From: Artemisia argyi
Taxonomy: Eukaryota > Streptophyta > Magnoliopsida > Asterales > Asteraceae
Direction of reading: 5' to 3'
DNA length: 64,000 bases
Assembly (NCBI GenBank): GCA_030686995.1
Contig: CM060709.1
Span: 125,084,373 to 125,148,372 of the forward strand
Below are positions 33,476 through 47,771 of the stretch, piece by piece. A model generated the notes under the pieces. That model was given only the letters and a program-made list of their open reading frames with translations, did no database searches and was not told where the DNA came from. The position numbers and the translations under genes are program-made. Position 1 is the first letter of the stretch. Each line of letters begins with the position of its first letter.

Positions 33476-36400
33476 TTGATTGGTGCTAAACAGTCAGATA
33501 TTATTAACCAAGGTAAATGGTCAACAAGTCAAAAACATCTTAGACCAATGCTCCAAGGAATACAGTGTTTCCCCGGGTCGTTATGTCCCAACGAGGTGTG
33601 ATGGTATAAAAACGGGTTTGTGATTGGGTGAATTTGAATGGGAAGTAACCAGATAATGATTTGAAATTGTTTTACACTACTGGAATGATTAGGAATAATA
33701 GTATTAACAACTACGGGAAACAGATGTGTATAAACGTAAATCAAATTAAAATCAGACACGATTGCGTGCTGAAAAAAAGGTGAGTTTTAAGCAAATATAA
33801 ACTACAAGGGGTAAAAATGAAACTTTTACAAACTTAATATTAAAAGAAAATTTAATTAAAAAGAAAATTATTTTTTTGATTATTTTATTATTTATTATTA
33901 ATTAAAACTATTTAATTACTTATTATTAATATTTAACTTATACTAAACATAATATAATATTAAATTAAAACTAAGAAAATGAAAATTTATTTTTAAAAAT
34001 TCTAAAATAACTTAAAAATAATATAAAAACTAAAAATATGTCTTTTTGTCTTTTTGTGATTTTAATATTAATTAAATACTAATAATATTAATTAAACTAT
34101 TTAAATTAATATAAATTACTAATAATAATACAAGTGACTTAAAAATTAAAAAATATTTTATAAAACTAATTAACCATCACGGGAATCCTAAAAAATTATA
34201 AAAAGTTTATTTTATATGTTTTTAAAACTATTTTACTAATTATTAAACTAAATATTAATTAATTACTAATTAAATTAATTAAATTATAAAAATTAGAAGA
34301 TAAACAATAGAAATTCTAGAAAAATTCCTAAAATTATTTTATAACATATAAAAGCTAGGAAAATATAAAAACTAGGTAATACTTGATAAAAACTAATTAT
34401 GCTATTTAATACTTAAATATTAATTAATTGTTACTTAAGCTATATTTAATTCTAATAATTACTAAATGACAATATAAAAATCTGAAAAAATTACCAAAAA
34501 TACTTTAACATAAAAGAAAATTAAGAAAAATATAAAAATGCAAATTACTTAATAAAAAGCTAAAAAGGAAAATTAAAAAGATAATTAATATTAAATAGAA
34601 TCTATCACTTAATTTTAAGTTGGTTTTTTCTGGATTTTCTTATGGAAATCTATTTAATACTTAAAAACAAAGAACTTTTGTAAAAATAACTTTTCTATAA
34701 CTTAAAAATAAGCACAATGGACACTAAAATGCTTAACAGTTTGACTTTAGTTTACTTTTCAAGGAAATGAACCTATGCGGGGTCCACAGGGGTGGAAAAT
34801 GGTTCAAATAAGTTACTTGGACTAGTATAAGCTAGAAACAACAAAATAACACCATTGGATAAGCAAGAAAGCACTCCAACAAGCACTTGAGTCCTTGGCT
34901 CAACACAAAAAATGGGACAGATTTGGAGCTTATCTAGGGGGCCCACAATGGTGATTAAGCTCAAAAGCTTGGTACCAATAGAGAGATGGCCAGCTTATGG
35001 GTCCAAAGAACCAAGGGGGAGGCTGTGGGGCCCACTGTGGAGTCCTGTGGGACCCACAGAAGTGAGACAGCTGATGGTGGTGTTTGAGCAGCAGGGGAAA
35101 CAGCCAGCCCTGCAGCTGTGTTTGAGGGCTTGTGGGGCCCACACAAAAATAAACTAATTGTGGGATTTCAAAGTTGAGGTGGGAGATAATAACTTGTGAA
35201 AGTATCAGGGCCTGAATCCTAACAGAAAAATCACAACAATTCTTTGAAATTTTGAGATTTTGCCTAGAAGTCACTTTTTGACTTTTTCTATTTGATCTCA
35301 GATTGACTTTTATCAACTTGGGATGAGATCTATGGACTGAAAATGGTGTGTTAAGTTATATTAAGACTAAATTAGGCTAGAAGAACAGCTTTAAATCAAA
35401 ATGGGTGAGGTTTGAGTTTACAAAATCCCAACAGTCCATGACAGTGGACTGTCAAAGGATTTGGAAATGGTTTTTGACTTTTATGTGAATAAAACTTGTT
35501 TTCTTGTTTTGACTATGCTACTAGTGCCTGAAGTAATTTGTTCAAACCAAAAACAACAACCAAAGACTTCTAGATCACCTAGATTCTCACTAAACCAAAC
35601 ACTACCTTAATCACTTGAATATGAGATTTTCAAAGGATTCCAAAGATCTATTCCATAAAACTAATTCCAAATGTCATAATATGTTGCCCAAACTGATTTT
35701 ATACTAAACTTGACCATAAACAACCATTAACACACTAGTATACAAAATATTAGATCTTAGCAGTTAAATGAACATACAAGCAATAATTAAGTTTGATTAA
35801 TAAGCAAGCTGTAAAAAGCAATACTATCACTGACTAACACCAAGTAAGCACAAGGAAATAAGGAAAATTACACAATGAGCTATTACACAGTAAAGAGCCA
35901 AAGAAATGAGAAAAATGGACTCACAAGTGATCCAATCTGAGAATTAAGGTACCAAGGATTCAAGTTACCACCTAAAGCCTCCCATGAAGCTACTAAACCC
36001 AAGACCTTCCATATTTACCCCTGCTCCATGCTTCTTTCATGATCTTGAGTGATTTTTGAATTTCCATCTATTTTCTTTGGATTTTTGAGAATTTTTTAGA
36101 AACCTAACTAAACTGGTTTTTTACTGCTTTGTAACCTTTTAAAACTTGTAAATGAACTTATGTGAGCTTAATTAACCAAGAACTAACAACTTTTAACACA
36201 TTTAAAGCTAGAGTGAGATTTTAAGAAGAAAAAAATTGCATGACCTGAATTGATATAAGAAAACTTGATATTGATATTGATAAACATTCAAAATACACTG
36301 AGAATACTTGCTTCAATTTTTAAACTGATTATTAAATTAAGAAAATGGAAACTACACTAATTCGACAACTAAACTACTAAACTAATCTAATAGTCCTTTT

Positions 36401-37596
36401 CTCTGTATTCTTTCTGTGGAAAACTAGAAGGGGGGGTTGAATAGTTTTACGTCTTTTTAATTTGTTACAAAAGATTGTTTGAGTGTTTTCTTTATTTTCA
36501 AAAATTTAGATTCGATAATATGTGATTTCAAGTCTTGCACAATATGAACAACAATAAATATGTACGATATAGCAATAATAATGTAAGTAAAGAAACAAGT
36601 GAGATATGGAAAGATTGAACCGCGAGACAAGAGATTTATAGTGGTTCGGCTACAAGGACACCTTCCTTGCCCTACTCCACTCCCCTAGCACCTAACTCGA
36701 GAGTTTTCTTCACTATGTCAACAAGCTCCCTTATGGCGGAGAAAACCTTACACACCAATGTATACACCACAACTTCGTCACAACTTAATGACAACTTCTA
36801 CACAACCTCTTCACACCAATCTACTTCACAACTTTCTACTTCACACCTATCTACTTCACACCAATTCTTCTTTACAACTTTCTACTTCACACCTATATAC
36901 TTCACACCAATCTTTTTCACTACAATCTACTTTCTAACTCTTCTCCTTCACAACAAACTACTAACCAATCACACTATCTATAAACTTAACTAAACTATCT
37001 ACTATCAAATATTCACAACTAATTACACAAAGAGATAGATACTATTGATGATGCTCTAACAACTTGGATGTGGAGGTCACAACAAGTTGTAATACTTCTT
37101 GTCTAGGAGGATAGAAGTATTCTTCTCTTGCACTTGAAAGGATGATGTTTGGATCACTTTGAAACAAAGATTTATGTATGTATGATTAAAGGATTAAGAG
37201 AATAGAAATGGAGATCTAGAACAGAAAGTTTAGGAGTGCAAAAGGTGAGAAAAATCTGTGAAATGAACTAGTATTTATAGGGAGCAAAAATACTGTTCTG
37301 GAGCGTGGCCGGTCCCCTTAATAATTAAGGGGGCCGCCTTATGAATTATGGGGGCCGCCCCTTCAGAACGTTGGAATTTCTTGTCCTTTTGTGGGGAAGG
37401 TTTTTCTGGATAAAGTTTTCGACTTTTGGTTGGAAATTTGAAATCATATATTTATAGTGATTTAAACATATTCTTTTAATTCCAAAAATGTTTTATAAAA
37501 GATATTAAGTGTTTGTGACATTTTATAAAAGTTCTAGTGTTTTAGAAAAAAATTTCTTTCATCATAGATTGCAATAAACACTTTGTTTATTCATAC

Positions 37597-37992
37597 TGTT
37601 AGGAATACGATTATTCAGTTAAAGACTCGGTCACCCCAAGTATTGTTAAGCGTTACGTAGCTCGTAGAATTATCCTTATTATAGTTAGTACGTAGTTTAT
37701 TAGTAGTTAAATATGTAAATAGTATTCGTAGAGTGGGTCGGGTCTTTACCCTCTGTCAGCTCACTCTACAGCTCGTTTCATGGAGCACCAAGTATTGTAG
37801 TATAAATACCCTCTCCCACCCAAGGGAAAGGGTTGGACCTTTTCACACACTTAATCGAATATCTTCTTCTTTCTCTCACTAAAGGCTCCCAACTCTCTAC
37901 TCTTTCTCTCTCTAACTTATCACTAGTTTTCTTCATCTATTCGATCCATTATACACAAAACCATACGTGTTTAAGATTATGAGTACTCTACA
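37597..37992 (+). repeat. Copia 5' LTR
   Basis: 396 bp beginning TGTTAGGAATACGATT and ending GAGTACTCTACA; a TATAAATACC TATA-box is at about 37800. Confidence 0.92.
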
Positions 37993-38239
37993 ATTGGTAT
38001 CAAGAGCCATGGTTTCATCCTAGGATTGTTGGTGCTCGAATTCGTAGCTTGGTTTTTGTGTTCATAGTTGTGGTTCGAATGTTTTTCAAGATAACTCACT
38101 TGTTTGATCTTATTTAGTGGTTTGTGGTGTGTTATTGATGTACTTTCATGATTAGAAGTGTCTTAGGTACTTAGTTTAGCTCTTGGATAAGTTGTTTCAT
38201 CAAATTCGTAGATATTTGAGGTAATTCGAGTTGGTTTCT

Positions 38240-38600
38240 TCCTAGAGAGTTGGTGTTTTTCTTCCTAGCGAGTTGGTAAACTTTGGTAGCGAGTTGTTGT
38301 TTTTCTGGCTAGCGTGTTGTCTTTTACTACATTGGGTAAAACGGACAAATCGCTAAGACAGTGACACTTTTGTCTCATTATTCCAGCGAGTTGATCAGAT
38401 TCCAGCGAGTTGATCAGATTCTAGCGAGTTGATCAGAGTCCAGCGAGTTGATCAGAGTCCAGCGAGTTGTTCAGATTCCAGCGAGTTGGCACTTAGCGAG
38501 TTGGTTTTTAGCGAGTTGGCTTTTGTGAGGTGGTGTTTAGCGAGTTGGATCTAGCGAGTTGCTTGTTTAGCGATTTGCTTGTTTAGCGATTTGCTTATTT
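38240..38600 (+). repeat. AGCGAGTTG tandem repeats in the Copia leader
   Basis: About a dozen exact GCGAGTTG cores and several variants; the central five units have an 18-bp period (CCAGCGAGTTGATCAGAT). Located between primer site and gag. Confidence 0.88.
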
Positions 38601-38955
38601 GGCAGTTTGACCAAAGTTGATTTTTTTACGTCAAAACTTCAAACGGTCATAACTTTTGAACTATAACTCCGTATTCAGCGAATTAGCTGTCAAAACGTCC
38701 GGAACAGGCTGAATATTGTGAAGTTTCACCACAAAGTCGTGAAACGAATTTTTCGAGGCCCAAATCACCTCCAGAGTGAAGTTATTGAGGTTTTAAGATT
38801 TAGACCAAATTTTCACTAAACTTTCGAGGCCCAACTTGCTTCAACCGAACCAAGATCACAACTAAACAACATATAACCTTGTCAAAACAAACAATCACCA
38901 CTCTTAACATTCAATCACTGCTAAGGAATCTTCGTGCTCGAATTCTAATGATAAT

Positions 38956-41900
38956 GTGCTTCATCAGCCAATTAAATTGCCCGATAAGGCAATGGATAGT
39001 CGCATTGAACGTTTTCGATCACTCCATTCACATCTCAAGGTTCTCTTTGCAAAACCTGGAAACTTGGGAGGTTTCAATCGTGCATTCGCAACACTCTTTG
39101 GTCAAAATGTTGAGACATTCACAGTCAAAATGACTCTACACTTAGATCAACTTCAACAACAACTTGAAAAAGGTGAATTTTCTGAAGGTAGATCTATGGC
39201 TGCATTCTGTGTGATCAACAACCAACTCCAAGCGTTCATTGACTCACGATTCACTGAGGAGTATGATCATGAGTGTCAAATGACGAAAAAGAGCTTTGAT
39301 ACTCATACGGGAATTAAAGTTGACGTTTTCAGAGTCACACTAATCCAACTCATGGGTAATGTGAAGGAGTACATTATGGAAAGAGCACAACACAAACTCA
39401 AGCATGAATACAAGGTGAAGGCATGTGGGGAGCAATCAAGTGATAATATTGTGGATTCAGGTAAAGCATCGGATGTTGGGTCAGTTGTCACCGAAGGCAG
39501 AGGATCAGAGACTGATAAGCTTGACACAACGAACAGTTCAATGACTCTTACACGTGATGAGGATGCATATATCAGACCGGTAAAAGAACATGTGTCATGT
39601 GCTAAGGTACTCAAACTGTGTAACATGGTTGATGAACAAAAGATTCCTAACAAAGTACAACCGACAAACGATGTCGATTCAGATGTTGTTGACATAGGAA
39701 ATAGCAATGTTGACCCATGTGAACAACATATGAAACACAATGAAGTGTCTGTTGTACAATGTAGTGCATCTTCTGTTTTAAATGATGATTGTGTGTTGCA
39801 TGAGAACACTGCCTATAACCCTGATGACTCCTTGACCACTAGATTTAATATCCTTAAGGATCAGGTGGAAATGTACGAACAACGTGCTAGATTTGAACTC
39901 ATTGGACGTAAGCAGAACATGGAATGGCAAATGCGTGCATACATATTTGAAAATAATCTTAAGCGAGAAACATTGAAAAAGGAGTTACAATCTTTGCAAA
40001 AACAACTGGATCAAACTGTTAAACAAAAACAATAGATTCAGAAAGGCTTAAACACACTCAAACATGATTTCAAAGAGAAGGAAAAAAAACTCCTAAATGA
40101 TTTCTCTAGTCTTAAAATGCTAAAAAATAAACTTGAGGATAAGTTATACACGCAAGGCCAAACCATTCAAACTGCTCAAATGATGCATAAACATAGGAAG
40201 TTGAGTGATGATCATAGTGAGAAGGATTCTACTAAGCCAAAAACCAATTTCCTTAGAAGCGGTATAGGTGCACAACCGGCATTATATGATGCAAACATTA
40301 TGCTTGAGCCTAATCATGCCCCTCCTGATGCTACATCCGATGATGAGGGCAATGAGATAGAAGATAAAACCAGAGAAAAACTTACTGAGAAATTAAGGGA
40401 TCCCCAGTGCATAGCTAATAAAATCTTGTACAATTATGATTACTCTGAAGATAATCAATTAGCTATCTTTGTCCCACAAAAGAAATTTACTCCAGAGCAA
40501 GTCTTCTGGAACATTGACATGGAAAAGATGAAAGCAGAAAGAATAGTGGGAAAAACACGTACAGTTTTTCGGATAACTGGCCCAACGATATATCCCATTA
40601 ACACACCACGGCATCTTGTTCCTTTCACTCTCCCCACGTAAAATAATACACTAATTGCCTTATATGTCCTTGGTCAATTATTCGCTGATTTTGATAAAAC
40701 ATGTAAAAAGAGAATAACACCAACGGGTATTACTGAAGGGGAAAGAGGTTTTGAACAAACAAAACAATGCTATTTAACAGAGGTCATGCCATTTTTTGAA
40801 CTTCTCAAAGAACATTTTGAGGGTCTTAAAAAAACAATTAATAATGATGTGACTGAAATGAAAAAGGTCTTCAAAGATGTGGAAAATGAGGGAAAACAAT
40901 TGGCAATTGATCTTAAATACAGTGAAATTGAGAGGAAAAATATTCTCATCATGAATGAGAATTTGATTACTAAATGTGTTGCTAAGGACATATTTTATAC
41001 TGCTACTGATTCTACGTTATCTGCCTGCCAATTTCATGAGATGTCTATTGCATTGACCGCTTTCCAGAATCGTGTTGTTGAGCTTGAGGGGGAGAATTTA
41101 AAATTGCGTGAGAAAATTCAAAACGATGACCATGATAACATGGTCAGGCATTTGTCGAAACTAGAGGTTGATAATCTTAATTTGCAATTAAAGTGTCAAC
41201 ATTTAGAAGAAAGAACTAAAATCTCAAATGCCAAGACATCTTCGGATGCTCCTGAATTTGATGCATATTTTGAATTAGCCAAACGTGATGAAAAGATTCA
41301 AGCTCACACTAACACGATTCGGAACCTGAGGGTCCAAATTGCCCAATTGAAGTCAAACAAGAGTGATGTGATTAGCACCCAAAAACCACAGTCTATAGAT
41401 TCTCAGAATTTTCAATTTCATGATACCATTAATAAATTGCAACATGAAAATGATTGGTTTCGTGCTGAAAATTCAAAAGTTAAACAACATTACAAAGTGT
41501 TATATAATTCAATTAAGATCACACGTGATATAAACAATGAAAAGATAACTTATTTGCTTAAAGAGATTGAGAATCTAAAGACTCAGGTGAAAGGGAAAAT
41601 GCCAATCATCACTTGTGATAATGTTGTTCAAAAGGTTTCTGCTTGTAAGAAGTACGCACTTGATGCTGTGAATATTCCTCTTCCCCTTAGGAATAATAAG
41701 TTAGTTCATAGAGACTATCTTAAACATCTTAAGAAGTGCCTTGACTTGCTTCGTGAAACCATTGAAGAGGATAGGATAGCAAAACCACTTGATGACGCTA
41801 TTGTAGGTGCCTGCTTTCTCACTAATAGATCTCAGGAACTCTTAGAATATGCTATTGGTACATGTCCTAAAATTTATAGCAAGCGAGATAGGTCTACTGC

Positions 41901-42711
41901 ATCATCATCTATGACTAAGTACAAGCATGTTACCTTTGAGGTACCCTTGGAAACTTCAGATCCCAACACATCAAAACATGTTCAGCAACCGGAAGTGAAA
42001 AAGACTAAAATTCCCATTAGTCCATCTACAAGAGTAAATAGTAACACTAAAGCTAGAGAGTCTAAACCTAGGAGAAATAGAAGGAATTATAGGACTTCAC
42101 CTGCTAAAAGTGTTCCTAAAAAGAAAGTAGACGACCACATGAGGAACATTAAATCCAACTTGAGCAAAATGAGTCATAATTCAAAACCTAATTCACGTTG
42201 CAAAACATGTAATGAATGCATAATTTCGAGTAATCATGATAAATGTGTTGAGAAATTTCTGAAGTCATTTAACAAAACCGCAGTTAAGAAAGTTTGGAGA
42301 GCTAAACAAAGTAAGCAAATTTGGAAAGCAACAGGTAAACTGTTTGCCAATGTTGGTTATCAATGGAAGCCCACAGGAAGGAAATTCACTTTAGGAGAAC
42401 AGTGCCCTTTAACTAGGATAACCAACTCTAAAGTAGTGCCTATTAAGGAATGGAAGCCAACTGGTAGAACTTTCCCATTGGAGACCCAATGTCCTTTAAC
42501 TAGGCCCATTGCATCTACTAGTGAAATTTCCACCATTGAAACGAATGCACCTAAGGTCTTAGTAGCTCCAGAACTTATTTGCACTAACCAACTGGAACCC
42601 AACTCAAATTGGGGATCCAACGCTCCAAATTTTCTGCTATCGTCTATTTCCAAATGCAGGTCGTACATTTTGTCCTTTGATATTTGGACTCAGGCTGCTC
42701 TAAACCTATGA
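38956..42711 (+). pseudogene. Copia gag region, long coiled-coil ORF with two in-frame stops
   Basis: One frame of about 1250 codons is interrupted only by TAG at 40033-40035 and TAA at 40639-40641. No clear ATG at the 5' end; the frame is already open at 38940. The first part (SRIERFRSLHSHLK..., FIDSRFTEEYD...) matches a gag-like region seen in Anthemideae Copia polyproteins. The middle (40786-41900) is a strong coiled coil (MPFFELLKEHFEGLKK...). The C-terminal part is basic, with CKTCNEC...NHDKCVEKF as a likely zinc knuckle and repeated WKPTGR segments. It would form the particle. Stops could be recent or sequencing differences. Confidence 0.72.
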
Positions 42712-42719
42712 TTGGGGAT

Positions 42720-45056
42720 CGCTCAGGGCTCGAGAATTTCGTGAATAAGTTTATCGGGACAGTTAGATTCGGGAACTATCATTTTGGGGTAATTATAAGT
42801 TATGGAGATTATGTTTCTGGTGACAGCTAATTTCCTGGGTATACTATGTGGAAGGACTTGGGCATAATATGTTCTCTATTGGTCAATATCTTGATTCCGA
42901 TCTTGAAGATTGCCTTCAGATATTACACATGCTTCGTCTGAGAATTGGATGGTATTGATCTTCTTAAAGACAGTCATGACACAAATCTATACACCTTTTT
43001 CCATCGAAGACATGAAGCGGTCCTCTCCTATTTGCCTTTTCACAAAGGCCTCAAAGAACAAATCGTGGCTATGGCAATAAAGTTTAATCACTTGAACTTT
43101 GGTACCATCAAAGATCTTGCTCACAATGATCTTGTATGAGGTCTGCCTAGTTTAAAGTTCGAAAAAGAACATTTTCATTCGGCTTGTCAACTGGGCAAAA
43201 GAAAGAAGCATACTCACAAATCCAGAACTGTCAATACCATCATGGAGGTTCTTCACACCCTTCACATGGATCTATGTGAACCAATGTAAATGCAAAGTAT
43301 AACTCGGAAGATGTATGTTCTAGTGATAGTCGCCGACTATTCTCGGGTTACATGGGTAAGGTTTTTGAGAACCAAGGACGTGATTCCAGAGGTCATCATA
43401 AAACTCATCAAACAGCTACTACCAAGACTCAACAAAACCGACGGAATCATCAGGTCAAACGATGGAACGGAGTTTATCTTCAAACAACTCGTTCAATTTT
43501 ACGAAAGTATTGGCATCACCCATCAGTAAAGTATCCCATGCACTCCTCAGTAGAATGGAATTGTTGAAAGACGAAACTGTTCTCTTGTAGAAGCTGCACG
43601 AACCATGCTAATTGCTACAGCTTGTTACACCCAAAACCGATACTTGATACATACTCTTCACAACAAAACTCCAAATGAGTTGATTCATGGCAAGAAATCG
43701 GATCTCTCTTTTCTATTTGAGTTTGGTACTTTATGCTACCCTATGAATGACAGTCAAGATCTGGGAAAGTTAAAAGCTAAAGTTGATATTGGATTCTTCG
43801 TTGGTTATGCTCCAGATAGTAAAGGTTACAGAATCTACAACAATCGAACCCGATAAATCTTGTTAACCATTCACGTCACATTCTTTGAGCTGACTGAGCA
43901 AACGGCTCCCGTACACATCAGTGCAGGACCCGCGTCTTAACTTTTGTTTCTTGAACCAATCAGTTCAGTTCTTGTACAGCATCCCACGCCTGCAGTACCT
44001 TATCTACCAACTACAAATGAGATTTTGAAGATCTTGTTTGACCCAATGATTGATGAATACTTTGAGACACCCACTGATGATTCACTGACACAACTAGCTG
44101 CCGCTGCTCCTGTTCTATGCAACATGGTCCATCCGTGTCTACATGAATTGATCAAGATGCTCCATCTGCAAGTTATTCACCATCATCGTCAAATCTTCAA
44201 TCTCCTTCAGTACATCAAGGCACTGAAGTCGACAATTCTTTTGAAGTAAATTCATTTGCTCCTCGTGAAGATGCTCCGTACTAAAACCTGTTTGCTCATG
44301 AATCTTCTTCTGAGACATCCTCTTCAAGGAATACAAACACGGCTTCTTCATGTTCCTACCTACATCTACATGAACATCTCATAAAACGAATATAATATCA
44401 TCCGATTGACAACATTATTGGATATCCTTCTCAACCAGTGTTCACACGAAGGAAACTTACCACCCATGCCTTGTGGTGCGGCTATAATTCCATACTATCC
44501 AAATTCAAACCCAAAGATTTCAATACTGCTATCTCTAAAGACTGTTGGGTTAATGCGATGCAAGATGAAGCTCGCAATTTCGATCGACTTGAAGTATGGG
44601 AATTGGTACTACCTCCAGACTGTGCAATGATTATAGCTCTAAGTGGATCTTCAAAGTTAAACTTGATGAGCATTATGTCGTTCTGAAAACAAGGCAAGGC
44701 TTGCTGCTAAGGGATATCGTCTACAGGAAGGCATTAATTTAGAGGAATCTTTCACTCTGGTTGTTCGTATTGAAGCTATCAGAATATTTCTCGCCAATGC
44801 TGCAAGTCAGAACATGACGGTCTATCAAATGGATATGAAAATTGCATTTCTAAATGGCGAGCTGAATAAAATTCTTTATTTCAGTCAACTGGAAAGATTT
44901 GTATATTCTGATCGTCCTAACCATGTCTATTGTCTGAAAAGGGCTCTCTTTGGCCTAAAACAGACGCCTAGGGCATGGTTTGATACACTGTCAAAGTTTC
45001 TCCTAGGAAACGGATTCTCCTAAGGTGTGGTGGAATAAGATGAGAATGGGGTAGTG
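42720..45056 (+). pseudogene. Copia pol fragments: GAG-pre-integrase, integrase, partial RT
   Basis: Frames change repeatedly, but recognisable blocks are in canonical order: LLKDSHDTNLYT...SHLNFGTIKDLA (42945-43139, GAG-pre-integrase), YVLVIVADYSRVTWVRFLRTKD...SNDGTEFI (43290-43529, integrase core), TACYTQNRYLIHTLHNKTPNELI...VGYAPDSKGYRIYN (43605-43856, integrase C part), WVNAMQDEARNFDRLEVWELV (44438-44686) and [13 protein letters not shown]...[14 protein letters not shown] (44814-45023, RT start). The YxDD RT motif and most of RNase H are missing: after GNGFS the sequence jumps to the end of RNase H, a deletion older than element B. Confidence 0.82.
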
Positions 45057-46459
45057 TGATGAGGCGAAAAATGAACCACTTTTAGGGAGTCATTTAAGCC
45101 CGAATCCGAATTTATTTGATCAAATATTGCCCTAAATCGTTCCTTTTGTGATTTTAGGTACTTTGGGAGAGAAATCTGGAAAAGGAAGCAATTCGGACGT
45201 TTTTTGAGCATAAAAGTGAAGAAAACGCCAAAGTCTTAATTTTTCATGCTGGGAACAGTAGGTGACGGCGTCAAGAGCAAATCTCATGAATTTCCATGAC
45301 GACTCAGAACGGATTTGACGGCGTCACGTAGGAAGGGCGTCAAGAGTAAAAGAGTCATGACGGCCTGGAAGTGCTTAAGTCTTGACGGCGTCAGAAGTGG
45401 ATCTAGGCAGTCCGAGGAGAGTTTTGGAGGCGAGGTGACGGCGTCACGTTGTTTGTCTTGACGTCGTCAGACCTATTTTTCTATATATAGTTTTCTATTT
45501 TTCACACATTAGGAGGGAGAAGTTTTGGGAGAAACCCTAAGTACGATTTTGGTGTAACTTTACAGGTTTTTCAAGGGTTCCAACCCCTTGATACCTTGCA
45601 TGATTAATCAAGATAAGTGTTCTTCTAATTCAATCAATATGTCTATGTGTTGGTTGTCTATATCTTGTTCTTGTCTTAATTCTATCATGCTAGGCTAGAT
45701 CTATCTTGTGTTTGCTTAGATTTAATGAAACCTAGATGTTGATTATGTGTTGATTACTTGTTTATTCTTGTCTTGGATGAATGATTTATATGTTAGGCTT
45801 AAGAAAACTGGCAGATCTCCAAATGGTAACATGTTTGAACGTCTTAAGAAACATGAACCGAGGCACACTAGGTCTTTATTGGTTGTATTTAATGCATGAG
45901 CCACTGTTTACAATCCCTATAGTTGTGCTGGGCATGGTGTAGGAGGAGATAAGAGCTCATAGAATTGGGGAGTTATGTGTGCCACCCCATGAATGGTATT
46001 AAGGAATACGATCCGTCATCCATGCAATGATAACAAGTAATTAACGTGTAAAAGATGTCTAGGGAGTAGTGAAATCTAAGTAAACACATTTTCTCCAATT
46101 ACTGCTCACAACCTTAGTTTAATTAGTTTATTTTTATTTTTTATTATTTTATTTTGATTGCATCTTAGTATTGGGTTAGTTGAATAGCAACTAATTCCGC
46201 CCAAATCCTTCAAAACCCGAGATTTTACTTGCTTTCATAAAAATATAAAAATATAAAAATACAAAAATAATCATCCCTCTCCTTTAGAACTAGTATTTAG
46301 GCTTTCTAATTCTAGCGACACTATTCCTAAGCTGAACGATCAATCCCCCGGTACTTGTCACTATACTATACTACAACGATCAGGTACACTGCCTGGTGGG
46401 GGTTGTAAGCTTCTCGAGATCCCTCGAGAGGTAAAGCCTGCTGCGATTCCCACGCATCA
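45057..46459 (+). repeat. 5' LTR of element B
   Basis: Same family as element A LTR, with TGACGGCGTCA array at 45260-45475 and TATA box CTATATATAG at about 45481. Confidence 0.92.
45260..45490 (+). promoter_or_regulatory. LTR B promoter: TGACGGCGTCA array and TATA box
   Basis: Seven or so TGACGGCGTCA or half-site copies, including one TGACGTCGTCA, ending at TCTATATATAGTTTTC. Spacing to TATA matches element A although the sequence between motifs differs. Repeated in the 3' LTR at 50462-50705. Confidence 0.6.
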
Positions 46460-46631
46460 AGTTTTTGGCGCCGCAGCCCGAGGAATAGTTATTGTCTAGG
46501 TTAGAATTTCTTTTTATTAGGTCTACTTGCTAGATTCCTTTCTAGTAAGATTTTATTTTTATTTTTAGGTTTTCTTTAGTCTATCTTTTTCTTTGTGCCC
46601 TTTGTTTGTAAAACCATTTTCATTTGTCTCC

Positions 46632-47771
46632 ATGGCGGATGAAATTCTATTTAGATCATTAACTATAGAGGAACAATTAGTTTACTCGGATAGATTTGCT
46701 TCCTGTTGTTCCAATGAATTTTTAAGTGATCTTAGATATATACAAGAAGAGATGGGTGTAAAGTTTGATAGGTTTGATGAGTTATGCGCATGTGTGGCCT
46801 ATATTAAACAATCATTGTTAGGATCAATTCCTTTTAGTAAGACCCTTTGGAAAAATTTTGAGGAAAGCCTCCTAACCGTGAACCATGAGTTCAATGAATT
46901 GATGGGTTTGTATACATCACAACTTCAAGAAACAATTATGGAGGATTTAGCCGAGCATGATCATATTGAGCAAAAAGACCTAGATTTTATGATCAATGAC
47001 TTGGAATCTCAAGGAACACATGATGAGGATATGGATGATATTGAGATAAGGAAGGATGAGGTAAATAACACAAACCTACAAAGTACCCCACAACTCCCAT
47101 CATCACTTGAGGAATGCACACCACCTGTGACTTACCCGAAAGAAGTAGAAGAGACTTTAGGAACCCCAATAGAGGTAGAATCTTTGAACCAAACACAACT
47201 AGAGGATATAGGTTTGAATACTTATAATGATAACCTTACTCTTAGTTCTAGGGAAGTTCCTAGTTTTGATGAACTGGAGCCTCAACCAACACCGTTACCT
47301 AATCTTCCATCCTTGGATGAAAATTTAGGAATTGAAATAGGTTCTGATCCACCCATCAAACCATATAGTCCGGGTAGTATTAGGACAAAGGTAGTAGACT
47401 CTAAGCCTTGTAGAGAGGAAGCTGACATAGGAGTGGAAAATGACCTTACATGCTTACATCACCCATTTATGATTGATCAAAAGACACATTATGGGTTTAA
47501 ACCGGGTTTATTAGGTCGAGATGGATCCCCAACTAATAGTCTCTTGAAGTTGATTGAAAAAGATCCCTTTCTAGGAGAAAATCTTAATCCACCCATTAAC
47601 TCGATTGAATTAGGTAAGGTTATGATGATAGGAGCAAAACCCTTTGAGCATATAATTCATCCACCACTCTTTCCTCACGAGGCATATTTCCACCCTAAGG
47701 GTATGTATCGCTACTTTCACCCACACTTGATCCTAAGTGTAGGGAAAACCTCTCCTATTTCCATTAAATAA
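46632..47771 (+). CDS. Element B ORF, 379 aa, gag-like function unproven
   Basis: ATG at 46632 chosen because CCATGGCG is a good plant start context; the frame is open about 40 nt upstream without an ATG. The N-terminal 120 residues are helical (MADEILFRSLTIEEQLVYSD...), the middle is acidic and Pro/Ser-rich, and the C-terminus has a conserved-looking HYGFKPGLLGRDGSPTNSLL and HPPLFPHEAYFHPKGMYRYF. No zinc knuckle, protease or polymerase motif. It occupies the place of the protease-like ORF in element A but shows no similarity to it. Probably a gag-like or cis-element protein of this non-autonomous family. Intact. Confidence 0.65.
   Translation: MADEILFRSLTIEEQLVYSDRFASCCSNEFLSDLRYIQEEMGVKFDRFDELCACVAYIKQSLLGSIPFSKTLWKNFEESLLTVNHEFNELMGLYTSQLQETIMEDLAEHDHIEQKDLDFMINDLESQGTHDEDMDDIEIRKDEVNNTNLQSTPQLPSSLEECTPPVTYPKEVEETLGTPIEVESLNQTQLEDIGLNTYNDNLTLSSREVPSFDELEPQPTPLPNLPSLDENLGIEIGSDPPIKPYSPGSIRTKVVDSKPCREEADIGVENDLTCLHHPFMIDQKTHYGFKPGLLGRDGSPTNSLLKLIEKDPFLGENLNPPINSIELGKVMMIGAKPFEHIIHPPLFPHEAYFHPKGMYRYFHPHLILSVGKTSPISIK

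Noticed and set aside
34912..35316. Overlapping ORFs in a GC-richer stretch
   Set aside because: Lie inside the gypsy LTR; both strands open for the same stretch, no domain.
36667..36993. 108-codon Thr/Ser/Phe-rich ORF
   Set aside because: Reads a short tandem 'cttcacaccaatctact' repeat inside the solo LTR.
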